Below are positions 1 through 11,259 of a DNA stretch of 64,000 bases, one piece after another. The DNA comes from Aphrocallistes beatrix. Lineage: Eukaryota; Porifera; Hexactinellida; Sceptrulophora; Aphrocallistidae. Position 1 is the first letter of the stretch. Every line of letters begins with the position of its first letter. Both the position numbers and the translations under genes were made by a program. Below the pieces are notes generated by a model, which saw only the letters and a list, made by a program, of their open reading frames with translations, did no database searches and was not told where the DNA came from. The stretch covers positions 6,014,523-6,078,522 of the forward strand of contig OY725489.1 in NCBI GenBank assembly GCA_963281255.1. The letters run 5' to 3'.

Positions 1-313
1 TTTTGGCCGTCTTTCTAATGCTCTCATGAGAAATGTCTATCCCCTTTTCTACCTTGAATTGGCTTTTTAAAGCTCGGAGAGATATCCTTGGATGGTTCTT
101 TAACTTTTTTTCCAAAGAAATACGATTTGAGCTATCGAGTTTCCATTTTCTGCCAGCACCTTTTTTGGGATTCAAAGATTCGCCGTTTCTCAACTTAGTC
201 CGCACATTATATACTGACTTCAAAGAAACTTGGCAGGCCTCTGCAATGTTTCTAACTGTGTCTTTCCGGAATAAAATGTATTTAGCAACTTCTTCTCTTC
301 TACTCTGTTGCAT
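1..313 (-). pseudogene. Tc1-like transposase N-terminus, cut by window edge
   Basis: Read on the minus strand from an ATG at 313-311, which directly follows an in-frame stop, one frame runs open to the window edge for about 104 residues. It starts MQQSRREEVAKYI and contains a helix-turn-helix of the Tc1 kind (NIAEACQVSLKSVYNV). The basic linker KKGAGRKWKL comes next, then a second helical region (ISLRALKSQF). This is the paired-like DNA-binding region that lets Tc1 transposases recognise their terminal repeats. The DDE catalytic domain would lie left of the window, so completeness cannot be judged. The two Tc1 elements at 29.7 and 38.5 kb have the same layout (HTH, KG-GR linker, second helix) but a different sequence, so this is a separate Tc1 family. 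Confidence 0.72.
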
Positions 314-1022
314 TCAGAAGCTATTATTCGATCTAGAATGGTTGGTCTAACTCTTTCAACTGAAAAATAACGAAAAAATAATATAAGCTTAAATTGGATT
401 CGTAAACAAAAATTAAAGATGGTTTTTCTATTATCAATGGAAAAGTCTCTATTTGAGAGTCGAATGGAGCACAAATACGATTAGAATAACCATGTATTAT
501 TAGTTATTAGTTAATTGTGGTTCTGGATAAAATAAGGATATTTTGTAAATAATTACGTGACAGACTGTACTACATGCGATAAAAACCATTTTGGGTAAAA
601 CTTTCAAAGTCAATTTACGAGATTTAATAAACGGGGGAGAGGGGCTAGAAAAATAACATTAATTAATAAGCGGTGGTCAGTTTATTCGGACACATGATTT
701 GTGAATAGGATATTTCGTCCAAATAGTAAGATTGCAATGAGTTGTTTTGATCTACAGGCACAGGGTCGAGAGACTTTCTCAGAATAAATGTCGCCTATTT
801 CAAATTTATCCCTTTTGGTCTACATCATCACCACAAAAAGCATGCTAAACATGTCCAACCGTGCTCATTTCCCTAAACAATGATCAAAAGTCACTAGACT
901 ACAAATGGCGACACATGCATCAACGAGTATAAAATTTAGGCGTTTACAAATATAATCAACAAAAATAGATAGATTAATATCCTTGATGGTGTTTGGATCA
1001 GTACTTTCAACATATTTTATGC
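314..1022. other. no recognisable gene
   Basis: AT-rich sequence with only short chance ORFs. It probably includes the upstream part of the Tc1 element, but no inverted repeat partner is visible because the other end is outside the window. Confidence 0.5.
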
Positions 1023-1223
1023 CAGTGGTTCGCAAACTGGGGTGCATGAACCCCCTAGCTGTGCACGGGACAAGGATTAGAACTGAATATTGAGCATTTT
1101 TAACAGAATTATTTTTAAAGTTATATGCACATTACTCCTAGATCCTGGGATAGGTCCTGGGATGCACAAAATAATTTGTAGGTGTCAGGAGGTGCACGAG
1201 GTAAAAGGGGTTGGAAACCACTG
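1023..1223. mobile_element. hAT-type MITE
   Basis: A 201-bp element with ends CAGTGGTTCGCAAACTGGGG and, inverted, CAGTGGTTTCCAACCCC. This is the classic short terminal repeat of hAT (Charlie-like) MITEs. The flanks TTTTATGC and ATTTATGC match at 7 of 8 positions, as expected for an aged 8-bp hAT target duplication. It has no coding capacity. A related 152-bp MITE lies at 59839-59990. Confidence 0.75.
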
Positions 1224-1609
1224 ATTTATGCGAACAAAAAGGTTATTTACCGACCACATGGGGGTGCGCGTTATTGGGAGGTGTACCATTCAAGGCTTCC
1301 ATCCGAGACAACAATATGTCACAATAGCAATGCACACATAACAGTAGATATGTAAGCACGTTACAACCAAGTGCAATTGGAATTTAGTTTAGTAAGAAAT
1401 TGAGAAATGCAAACACCATCCATAATTGGCAAAATTCTAAAAGTATCAACATGTGCATGTGTACTGTACATGGCTAGCTATATTTTGAATTCTGTCACTA
1501 CATTACAAGAAACTAGTTCAATTATTAGTTCTATTAATTATTAATTTTAACAAGTTACACCAAATCAATATAAGTATGGAAATAATTAATGTCATAACTA
1601 ATTCAAAAA
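1224..1609. other. no recognisable gene
   Basis: Low-complexity AT-rich spacer. I see no repeat partner in the window and no convincing ORF. Confidence 0.45.
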
Positions 1610-2436
1610 ATGTCTTCTTCAGAACAAGAAACTATTTCTACATTTCGCAGCGCAGATCTCCCGAAGGTTTGTATTCCGGCTGATTTTGAATCTAGCATGG
1701 AGTCAAGTGGGTCTCAAGTAGCCCTCTCTTGAATCGGATAACACGGCACCAGCTACCCCAGTTCATACCAAAAAGCAGCGAGGACATAAACTCAACACTG
1801 GTAGGTTTCGGAAGGGTGAGGGAGTCAAAAATCTACTTTCACACCATCCACCACAAAGCGATTACCGCTTCCTACTAGCACTCCGAAATCTAAAACACTA
1901 TTACAGCAAGTGAAGTTTCCTCAGTCCAATAAACGCCTCAGTATTATGGTACAGAAGGATGGAGCTCAATCATTTCGTGATCTCTACGTTCCTCATGGCT
2001 CGCAAATAATTGATATCGATATACTGAGTACGGTATTTTCTCTATTGAGATGCAATGAGGCACACTGCACTGGTAAATTGAATCTGTATCAATACGCTTT
2101 TCGTAATGGGTTACAGTCATATCTCTTGTTGAAATGCAGTCGCTGCCATCTTGTGCTTGCTGAATTTCCCACATCCTGTCCGGTTGGAATGAAACCTAAT
2201 GAAGCCGTGAACGATCCTCAAATGCTTTGCCGGAAAAAGTCGAAGTCAACGTTAGAGCTTTGCTAGCAGCACACTGTACTTCAGTGAGCTGGAGTGATTT
2301 AGAATTGACCTGCAACCTCCTTGATATACAAAATACCTGGCATAGAATGTCCAAGTCTCTACTCGCGCAATTTGTTCTGCCTGAGATGGTTTCACTGTGG
2401 ATGCGTCAATACCAGTCTAAAGGACGTGGGAAATGA
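1610..2436 (+). pseudogene. Mutator-like transposase domain fragment
   Basis: The likely start is ATG at 1610 (MSSSEQETIST...). The N-terminal frame breaks near 1730. The recognisable part is 1910-2266 (RIDIDILSTVFS-type start with two Cys pairs, NEAHCTGKL and LKCSRCHLVL), then a frameshift, then 2240-2436 (VEVNVRALLAAH...WSDLELTCNLLDI). Established: this order (residue block, Cys pairs, NVRA, then a cluster ending CxLL) resembles the domain called Mutator in many aquatic invertebrate proteins, where the next block starts NMPPP or similar. Seen: at least two frameshifts and no downstream catalytic part. Inference: a dead fragment of a transposase-like gene. A zinc-binding role for the Cys pairs is likely but unproven. 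Confidence 0.45.
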
Positions 2437-2691
2437 TCCTTATATCTGTAGGAGATGTGATTTGGAATTCGAGTCCTGTGTACAAGCTGTATAACTATTG
2501 TTTTTGTAGTAGCATGCCACCATTAGAATAGTGTATGATATACTTGTTTGCTCATTTATACTATAATAAATTTCTATGCATCAATTAAGCCAAGGGAATT
2601 TAAACTGCGTCACTAATATTAAAAATATCGGTCAACATACCGATAGAAAAGCACCAGAAAAACAGTCAATAATAGTATCGAAATTGGAAAA

Positions 2692-2853
2692 TTACAGTCA
2701 GGGTCGCATATCATTTTGAATCCCATGTGGGCCCAAAATAATTTCACAATAGAGAGAGAGTCATACATAGTAAGCGAAATCGAAATTCTATAGAACCGGT
2801 CAAATTGGGACCTAGAGGATTTGTTCATAATAAGCGACTCTGACTGTACATAT
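2692..2853. mobile_element. pogo/Tigger-type MITE
   Basis: A short element with inverted ends TACAGTCAGGGTCGC and GCGACTCTGACTGTA, about 160 bp including the TA at each end. The shape fits non-autonomous pogo-superfamily elements. The outer half of a related element (AAGCGACCCTGAATGTATAT) is at about 6856-6876. Confidence 0.65.
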
Positions 2854-5769
2854 TGATATATGTATGCTATTACACCATTCAATTTTGATATCAACATTTT
2901 ACTAGTGCGAATATCGAAATCTACTTTTACTAAATTACAATACAGGCTTATTAGCCGTTGAGATTTTTTTCTTGCGGAAATACACGTCTACATAAAAAGG
3001 TGTGAAAATATGATTAAATTTTATGATGATAGTTTTCCAAGATCACGCAGACGTTCAACTCCGTCCATACAATAAAGAATCTCCTATAATAGGAGCTGCA
3101 CTAGAAATGAGAATTCTCAAAACAATACAAGTGCATCACAACAGCAGGAGGCCGCAGGAGGGAAGATTGTGATTTTTGTGATTTTCCTGTACAGAATTCA
3201 ATCTTTTTAGAAAGTAGCATCAGAATGTATTTGTGGAAACGACTATCTCGAGATTGGAATTTGTCCATACTTGCAATTAGAATTTTAGAATTTTTCATAA
3301 CATTGGAATTGGGATTTTTTCAGTACACATAGCAATAGTTTTATTAATAAATTAAACTTGCGTTCTTGCTAGTAGGTGAAGTAGGCAAGTCACAGGTGTC
3401 CAAGACATAAAGTGATCGCTTTCATTTAGTTGTCTGGATCATAGCAAATTGATACAGCGAAATAGCTAATTGTTGAATCATGGTGACAGAGAAAGATTAT
3501 ATCAATATACTATCCACATATCTATTTATGTGTATATACAGAAAATATATAATTTTAAGTTACACACATATGTTAAAAATAGGCATTGAAATGGCGTAAA
3601 CTAAGTTCAAATGGGAGATTTTCATTCTGGATCAATTGTCAAGTTTTCTAATTTTCAACCTCAATTGGAAATTTGGAAAAACATGGAACCAGGAGCACAT
3701 GGTTGTTAAACAAGACTCCCCAATAAAACCCATTTCGAATGAATACAGTAGACATTGGATCCTTGTATAAATGTAATGCCGATTCTTGGTAAACTCGATC
3801 TGGTATATACTTTTTAGCCTCAAATCGCATGTGCGTATGTGCGTTTACTTTCAATGCGATCTTATTACCAGAGGTTTCTTTACAATATATTGATTAGAAA
3901 CATTAATTTGTGACTAATTTGAATGCGTATTATTCGAATCTGTAATCCAATTAGCTATATCCATACCGTTTAGAAGTAACCGTCTTCATGAATAGACACA
4001 TTTTAGCATTATTTGTATGGGAAGGAATAAATTGTTGAAATACATTTGTCCGCTTAGTGTATATGGCCCAAATTGGTCCAAATTAGTTCAATATAATTTC
4101 CAATAACGAGTGAAGTACGACGTTCCATATTGATCATGATAACTATTATACTAGGAGTTGCAGTAAAATATAAAATTTATTGCTTAATTTAGAAGATTAA
4201 AACTCACATTCATCCCCTCCCCTCTGACCCCTCTTCCGCATCCGCTCTAACGCCGCAGCCTCCCTCCCCAAACTCAAGAATCTGTTTCTAGATAAAAAGT
4301 AAATATTTAATACGGAATAGCAAGCAAATAAATTTCTATCAACCGAACACTCGTTCTAATAGTTTTAATAAATAGTAACTTTCCAAGGAACCAAAGTGTT
4401 CGGATAACCGAGGATATGCACTGTCTTGATCCAAGAGAAGTATACTAAATTAAAATTAGTGATGAGGCTAAGAAAATATTTGAAATATTATATATTTGTT
4501 CTGGCCTTATATTATATATTTGCATGTTTTTTCATTGGTAACAGAGATCCACAGGGATCTTTCAACCTAATTCTGCATCCCCTACCATCTAACTACAACA
4601 TATTTACCTGCATCCTGACTGGCTTCTGAATGGCAGTAGCAGTAAACTGTAACTCTAGCTACCTCCTTCATTGCAACTTCAGATCGTCTCTCCCAACTAG
4701 AGAAGCTGCACCGCTACAACGCATAGCTCAACTTTCTCTTAACGACTCAGTTCCCGTCTCTCCTGCCTTCGTCAACTTCGTCATATTCACAGATGATTCA
4801 GATTGGGTTCGGCTAATCAGAGCTGAGTACCAGAGTGTCACTCCCTGTCCCATACCTCCAACCACGACCCCCTCGCCCCCTCTCCTCCGAGACTTGCTCC
4901 AGGCGGTGAACTGGTTTCTCTATTTGTTATTAGGCAAAAAACTTCTATCAAAAGTAATTAATCACTTGACCATTGGGAGGCGAATAATTTAGGTGGAAGA
5001 AATGCCCTTGTGGAGTTGAAGGTGTGGGGTTATAGACACGGGGGCTGTAAATACCCCAAGTGGCTGGTTGTGTGTTTGGCCGGAGAGTTTCGCACGGCTG
5101 GAGTGCGTCCTGCAGACAGAGGGGGACTTGCTGCAGTCACACTTTCTCAGTCCCACTGTAATTCCAAATGAAAGGAACATAAATTTCAATTACGGTATCA
5201 ATGTTAGTTACTAGACCAGGCTTGGAGTACAGTTTACCTCTAAACAGTACAGGGAGTTGCGATTCATCCATAATGCAGATATCGGATAAATGATGTACAT
5301 ATATCATTGCCGTCTCAAAGCCAAATAATCTACATTCAATTGGTTAGAAATAATATTGATCTCTCACATGTGAAGCATTTTGAACCATGGATAAGAACAA
5401 TTGGCTTTGGAAAGTATTTTATTTTATCATCATTCGTCATTGGACCATGGATAAATGACTTAGATTATATTTCCCGCTTCTGTATCTGAATGATCTTTTC
5501 ATTCATTATTAGTATAAATATAATGAAGATTTAATTCCAAACCCCTTGTAAATCCGTAAGTTTGGCCTTTCCTATGGGCATTTTGTTTTTTATAAAAAAT
5601 ATGCCAAAAGTCCTTTTTAACCATTTTAGGATCACTATAGGGGTTCTAAACATTAATTTTGATTTTTAGAATTTCAATGTTAATATTTCACCACTTAGAG
5701 CCACTTGTACTACCAGGTGTCGCCCCAAAATGGACACATTTTAAAACAGAAAGTCTCATAACCATAATT
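2854..5769. other. no recognisable gene; GC-richer patch inside
   Basis: Mostly AT-rich sequence without identifiable genes. One patch, roughly 4540-5160, is visibly richer in G+C than its flanks. It carries a 120-codon open frame (4630-4992, +) rich in Pro, Ser and Leu that I do not recognise. A pyrimidine-rich tract (CCTCCCCTCTGACCCCTCTT) lies near 4217. Nothing here has motifs strong enough to call a gene. Confidence 0.4.
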
Positions 5770-5772
5770 TAT

Positions 5773-6039
5773 TTGAACCATGTCAGATCATCATTTAATG
5801 TCAAATTCGTGCTCAGCACTAAATTTTCAGCAATTTGATATATATATTGGACACATTTGGAGAATTTCTTTGGCTGCCGATTCCTAGCAATGGCCAGGAA
5901 TGTGAAAAAATTCCTGGCCGTTGCTATGTACGGACATCCAAAAGATTCTCCAAATATGGTCAATATATATATCAAATTGCTGTAAATTTAGTGCTGAGCA
6001 CGAATTTAGCATTGGAATGTTGATCTGACATGGTTCAAA
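5773..6039. repeat. fold-back inverted repeat
   Basis: Two arms of about 130 bp face each other around a centre near 5906, where TGGCCAGGAATG is followed by ATTCCTGGCCGTTG. The outer ends read TTGAACCATGTCAGATCA and, on the other strand, the same sequence with AACATT instead of ATCATT following. Arm identity is high but imperfect. Open frames on both strands are products of the symmetry, not genes. No target duplication was found, so transposon origin is only inferred. Confidence 0.75.
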
Positions 6040-6043
6040 GAAG

Positions 6044-6840
6044 TTATTGATCTTGGATTCCGGTGGACACTATCGAATGTGGTTATTTTTGGGTGGGCCA
6101 GTCAGCAATGACCAGTTTTTCCCACTTTCGATCGAGAAAATTTTGATATACCATATTTTGAAGTCAAGTACTGCTATAAGTTGTCGAATAAGGATATTTG
6201 CATGTTATTTAATATTCCAAAGCAGTTAAAAGTGGAAATTGAGGTACATATATATGTAAATATTTTCTAAATTCTATTTTTTGAGACTTTTTTTTCAGCA
6301 ATTATAAAGTTGATAACTTTTTGTAAATTCAACATAGTTGCGAAAACTCAACGGTTTCTGATAGATCTCGAAGAGTAGAACATAATGAACAGACATATTT
6401 TTGATAATACAAATAAAAAGAGAATTATGAAAAAAATAGTGTCAAAATTACTAAAAATAGACTTCCTGGGGTGTTTTGGTGTGAATTTTTAACAATTTTC
6501 AAAAGTCTTTGTGTTCATTAGTTAGATCATCGATTCATGAATGAATTTTAAAAGTTTCTAAAGGATTGTAAGCATATCGTGTCCGATTTATTCCTTGTAA
6601 AATCACCCAATTTATAAAAAAATGTTTTATCTGTTGAATTATTTCAATTATTAATGCAGTTTTGTGGATAACTCTGCGATATAAATCTGCACTGAAAAAA
6701 TTAAATGAATCGGTTGAAAAAGTCAAAATAGCAATTATAGGAAAGGCCAACCTTAAGGACTCCTTTTCTAACCTTCCTGCAAAAAGAAAATTTAAAAAAA
6801 AATTATTTCTATACAAATAATTGTAGTATACGGGAGCGTT
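6044..6840. other. no recognisable gene
   Basis: AT-rich spacer. It contains poly-T/A stretches and no ORF with recognisable motifs. The far end leads into a half MITE (about 6856-6876) and a TA microsatellite. Confidence 0.4.
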
Positions 6841-6878
6841 AAGCGGGTTCATAATAAGCGACCCTGAATGTATATACG

Positions 6879-6914
<36 letters not shown>

Positions 6915-7123
6915 ACGAGTTGATTGAAGAAATTGCAGGCGTAGAAAGCTGATTTTTGGCATGTGGGAGTCTTTTAGCTATTGCTCCAGTAAGCTCTGAG
7001 CTCAGACGAAAATCATCTTGGAATTATGACGTCATTGTCGCATTTTTAAAAGTTGAGCGATACAGTTTTTTTGAGCATAACTCACCTCTTTTAGGAGATA
7101 GACGGCTGAAATTTTAATAGGTT
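6879..7123 (+). mobile_element. Helitron family F1, 5' half copy (F1-a1)
   Basis: After a TA microsatellite the sequence reads AACGAGTTGATTGAAGAAATTGC, then the shared F1 body (GGCATGTGGGAGTC, GAGCTCAGACG, TTATGACGTCATTG). It stops at 7123 in the middle of the F1 body, where an oppositely oriented F1 copy begins. The 3' hairpin end is missing. Confidence 0.75.
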
Positions 7124-7124
7124 A

Positions 7125-7478
7125 CAAGCGCGCTTCGCTTGCTAGCGCTGCGCGGCTGGCGGACACTGTGTCCGCCGGAGGCTCCTTTCGGTCACCTGGG
7201 GTCACATTGGTTAATTATAAGGGAGATAAGATATCTAAATACGTATGTCCTACTGTTATAATCGATATCGAACAAAAATCACCAACTTTATAGATTTTTA
7301 AAATTTTGATGAGTAATGATGACATCATAACAAAGTGATGAGTCATCGTTTTTTATGATAGCTGTGCCATATGTGAGATGTATTAATATACATAATCTAT
7401 TAAAATTTCAGCCTTTCTATCTCATATAATGGCTGAGTTATGCTCGAATAACTTTAGAGACTGCAATTGGGATCTTTT
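7125..7478 (-). mobile_element. Helitron family F1, 3' half copy (F1-a2)
   Basis: Begins on the plus strand with CAAGCGCGCTTCGCTTGCTA, the reverse complement of the F1 3' end. The two GC hairpins (GGCGGACAC/GTGTCCGCC type) come next, then the F1 body as far as GAGTTATGCTCGAATAAC. The base outside the CTTG end is T in element orientation, as in the other copies. It interrupts F1-a1. Confidence 0.78.
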
Positions 7479-7667
7479 GTAATGTCCCTACGAGAATGTT
7501 CCAAAAAGTAGAATTTTCAGCGTATAGGGCTAATACTCATACTAATATAGATAGGATTAATTTCGTCCTTTCTATGTTTAGAATACCCAATAAATCCATT
7601 AGCTTAGAAGTCTGCCATTCGTTCACTGATTGATTGCTCAATGTATTATTGTCCAAATTCTCTAGGT

Positions 7668-7812
7668 AAATCATTCACCCACTGCTCCTCTATATTCACC
7701 TACTGCTCTCTACATTCACCCATTGCTCCTTACATTTACCCACTGCTCCATACATTCACTCACTGCTTCCTACATTCACACCTGATCCTTACATTCACCC
7801 ACTGCTCTCTAC
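7668..7812. repeat. 20-bp minisatellite
   Basis: About seven degenerate units of TACATTCACCCACTGCTCCT. An open frame across it (7641-7865) is repetitive and not a gene. Confidence 0.75.
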
Positions 7813-7865
7813 TTCCTCCCCTATTACTTTATTTTTCACTCCTACGAAATAATTTTAACCACTAA

Positions 7866-8280
7866 ACCACTTTTGTCAACATAATTATATTTCTATTAGT
7901 CGGGAATTAAGATAGTGTGAACTCATTCTCACATTTTCACAAAGATTGGGCTGGATCAAGTTGTAATCATTAGTAACAATTGCTACGCCAGTTTTTAAAT
8001 AATTTGCTTTTAAACCTTTCTTTCAAAGTGTTTAGCTTCATTAATTTAAGAACGAAATTAATTTAAATAAAATTGTTGATGAAAGTAATAAATTTGTAAC
8101 AATCGTGACACCATAATACTCATATCCCTATAATTAATTCGTGAAAATTGATGTTAAATTATTTATATTATAAAAAATTATTATTAAGTTTTAACTGCTA
8201 AAATCTACTATGGAAACCACCATCAATTGTGATTTGTAAACTTAGAAATAATTGTTTTTGACATGGCACAAATAATTCAT
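7866..8280. other. no recognisable gene
   Basis: AT-rich spacer between two minisatellites with no coding or repeat signal that I recognise. Confidence 0.4.
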
Positions 8281-8283
8281 TTT

Positions 8284-8492
8284 GCCTTGCAATCTCTCTA
8301 AGACTTACAATCCTGCTAAGTCCTGCAATCCCGCTAGGTCCTGCAATTTCGCTAAATCATGGAATCCTGCTAAGTCACACAGTACCACTAAGTCCTACAA
8401 TCCTGCTAAGTCCTGCAGTCCCACTAGGTCCTATAATCCGCTAAATCTTACAATCCCGCTAAGTCCTGCAATCCCGCTAAGTCTTACAATTT
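8284..8492. repeat. 18-bp minisatellite, copy 1
   Basis: About eleven units related to CTAAGTCCTGCAATCCCG. Because 18 is a multiple of three, the array has an open frame of a six-residue repeat (close to KSCNPA). The same repeat family recurs at 22871-23072. Confidence 0.85.
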
Positions 8493-8505
8493 CATCTTTA
8501 ATTCC

Positions 8506-9028
8506 CAATCGTTAAACATACTTAGTATATAAATATTTATCTTAATAATTAAATCAAATCCACATTAATAGTTTATAATTCTAAATTCTTCTAGATACTT
8601 TTCTTTTTATATCTTTAATTTCTGTAATTCCTTTACCATCTCTTTCTGGCTTCTTGTCCTTGAACTATTGCTTGTGTTTCCACTAACCTATATTTATGAT
8701 TTAGATAAATCTATTTTAGTTTGCTGATTCTATTAGGTACTTAACCCCTTTAACTTTTCATTTTTCCAATTACAGTATGCGGCCATATTTATTTGGAAAA
8801 CCAAGAATACAGTATTATTACGATTTATACACAACCAAGTTAAATTATCAACATCATACTGCCTGTATAACTCTTGTATGAAAATGCTCTTTCGAAAAAC
8901 ATGACTTCTCACTTTCAAAAATTTTATTCGTGTATAATTTTTTATTTTAAATATTGGTGACGTCATCGGAATGTTTAATTATTTTCTGTGTATCTTTCTA
9001 AAATAAGTTAGATTTCTTTATTGAATTG
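8506..9028. other. no recognisable gene
   Basis: AT-rich spacer leading to a Tc1-like fragment. A TGACGTCA motif occurs at 8958-8965, but no F1 repeat surrounds it. Confidence 0.4.
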
Positions 9029-9176
9029 ATGTCGCAATATTCAAAGAGACAACAAATTAAAACACTAATTGATGAAAAAAAACACTCCTAAAGAAATTTC
9101 TCAAATAGTTGATGTTTCATTGGCCACAGTTTATAATTCAAGAAAGCGAATGATCAAACACTACAGCAGGTTTTAA
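9029..9176 (+). pseudogene. Tc1-like transposase N-terminal fragment
   Basis: ATG at 9029 opens MSQYSKRQQIKTLIDEK. After a one-base frameshift the frame continues TPKEISQIVDVSLATVYNS, a Tc1 helix-turn-helix closely resembling the start of the intact Tc1 at 29.7-31.0 kb (VSLATVYN is identical). It stops at a TAA at 9174-9176. No DDE domain follows. Confidence 0.65.
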
Positions 9177-9508
9177 TCTTTAAATGTTCGTCTTTTTTTC
9201 ATGCAATGAATTACTCCACTTCTCTGTGCACTTCGATAGATTACTTCCCCAATTAGTACTGCGCGATAGTTAAAATATTTTTATTGAGAAATGTTTATGT
9301 CTTTACTATGATTTAATATTTATTGCAATAATTCCGTCCTAATGGTGCTAGTCAGATATTTCCAATACAATTGATGTTGGTGGGTGTCTCATGCTCAGGT
9401 CTTCTCCGCTTTTCAATGTTTTCCATTTTGGAAATCTTTTTTAAACTGACATGCAACCTACAAATGTTTTGCATTCTTAAAACAATTGCTAACAAGGGGT
9501 TGATATCA
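9177..9508. other. no recognisable gene
   Basis: AT-rich spacer ending at the first Harbinger-like terminal repeat. Confidence 0.4.
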
Positions 9509-11190
9509 GCGGCCGTATTCACTAAGAACTTAAGATCGATCTTAGTGCTTAAGTCTTAAGTTCGATCTTAAGTCGTATTCACTAAGATTGGTATTCACTA
9601 AGATTTAAGTTCGATCTTAAGACCGAACTTAAGACCGAACTTTAAGCAACCTATGGAGGTGTCTTAAGTATTGGAATTGATTCGACTTTCACTAATTACC
9701 CCATAAATGTTATTCAAACTTACTTCTATCGAACATTTAATCTACCTTGATTGATATTAGACTTCAAATAAAATTTAAATATTTTAAAAACATTTCTCCT
9801 TATTGTGTGTAACATCGCAACATGTATCACATGCTATGATTCGTTGCAAATTCTTCTTGGGTTTGTATGAATAAACAAACATGCATTCTTTGATCATATA
9901 ATCATACACTCATTCTAATATGCACAATTTAGAGCCAGGCTTTATATATTGATTCACATGACTGATAATAATCACTTTGATCCTATTTTCCTATTCACAA
10001 TGATTTTTCCAGCAGTCTCTGACGTTTCAATCTATAATAGTCCCTCTGCTCTTCTATCAACCTGCTGTAATGGAAGTAAGTCTGCAGCCTTCAAGAGTTC
10101 GACCTAATCATCTTTCATCTTTTCTTAGTACCTTCAAATTTAACGGGACCTGCAGCTGATACTGTTGATGCTATTGGAATTTCATTGTTCTCAGCTGGTG
10201 CTTTGAAAAAGATCAACAGCACCTGTAATTCCGCTAAAAGCAGGGGTGTTTTGAAACATCTCTGTTACCCGATCTGCAGAGTAAGAAATACTTCTATCTG
10301 CTGATATAATTGCATGTCCTCGTCTTCTACCTGTCCAGCAGTATTTGTGCCCCCTCCAGTCTTTCTGGCTTCCTGTTTTTGTGAGCAGAATTTCCTGACC
10401 CTCTCAAAATCTCACCTGCTGACTCAATTTCATTAATGAGACTGCACTCTTCTTCTCTGGTCCAATTTGCTTTGCGGGATTTGTCCAGTTGGTTTGGTAT
10501 TGTTAGGCAAGTACTCAGCAGCAATTTATATACATGGGAGGACGCCGACTTACCATAACCACAAATGACACCAATTATTTTCCTAACACCAAATGACGCA
10601 GAAATTTTAACGTTGTTCAATTTATTGTACTTTTCATATCCAATGTTTATATTTTGTCTTAGAGAGGCTTTCATGTTACAATATAGTACAAAGACACTTG
10701 TAGTTTATATGTTTTGTTTAATACGTATAATATTATGAATGCATGAGATACAACTTATGACTTTGATAGCTCTTCCTTTGATATTGACTAGTGTAGAATA
10801 ATTATAGATAGCATACATAAAACATTGAATTTTCATAATAGAATTCAAAGTTAAAACAAAGATTTCACCACAGATATGTTAGACTCACCAGCAGACATTC
10901 CAGGCGGTACAACTACATAGATAGAAGCTATGTCTTGCAGAAGTGGGTTAATCAATCTTCTTTGCTCCTAATATTTTGACATTAATTTCCCCAATTTTGC
11001 TCAAAAAGAAGAAATATAGTTTATTTTACTAGATCAATAATAAATGACCACTTATCATTACTAATATTATACTATAGTTTTGTATTTGATTAGTATGATG
11101 CTATATTCGAATCATATTAACCCTAACGTTATTTCTAAGTTCGATCTTAAGATCGATCTTAGTGCTTAAGATCTTAGTGAATACGGCTGC
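9509..11190 (-). mobile_element. PIF/Harbinger-like element, copy 1
   Basis: A 1.68-kb element whose ends are GCGGCCGTATTCACTAAG and, inverted, GCAGCCGTATTCACTAAG. They are followed by nested CTTAAGATCGATCTTAAG palindromes. The interior is colinear with the second copy at 20594-22404 and clearly the same family. Between the ends is a minus-strand Myb/SANT-like coding region. No DDE nuclease gene is visible. Harbinger elements normally carry a Myb-like partner gene beside the nuclease, so this looks like a non-autonomous derivative. A 3-bp target duplication could not be fixed. Confidence 0.55.
10327..10674 (-). pseudogene. Myb/SANT-like protein fragment, Harbinger-associated
   Basis: The open frame reads ...DKSRKANWTREEECSLINEIESAGEIL..., which has the spaced Trp and acidic pattern opening a Myb/SANT-like DNA-binding domain. 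The frame ends soon after at ...ILLDR. The preceding 60 residues (MKASLRQNIN...) may be upstream or intronic sequence. In this copy the region after 10320 is more decayed than in copy 2. In known Harbinger elements the Myb-like protein helps carry the transposase to DNA; that role is inferred here. Confidence 0.45.
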
Positions 11191-11259
11191 TGGTATTTAA
11201 AAAATGTATTAATTACTAATTCTGATTGTTTGAGTATTTAAAATTTTGTATATTAAGCA

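Noticed and set aside
33-350. 105-codon plus-strand open frame
   Set aside because: It is the antisense shadow of the Tc1 helix-turn-helix frame on the minus strand.
4630-4992. A host gene in the GC-richer patch
   Set aside because: No domain, splice pattern or conservation could be seen; kept only as an unassigned open frame.
5769-6023. Two overlapping small proteins on opposite strands with the same sequence
   Set aside because: They are the two arms of one fold-back repeat.
8284-8492. Possible CRISPR or repeat-protein gene
   Set aside because: The 18-bp units are directly adjacent and degenerate, with no spacers and no wider coding support.
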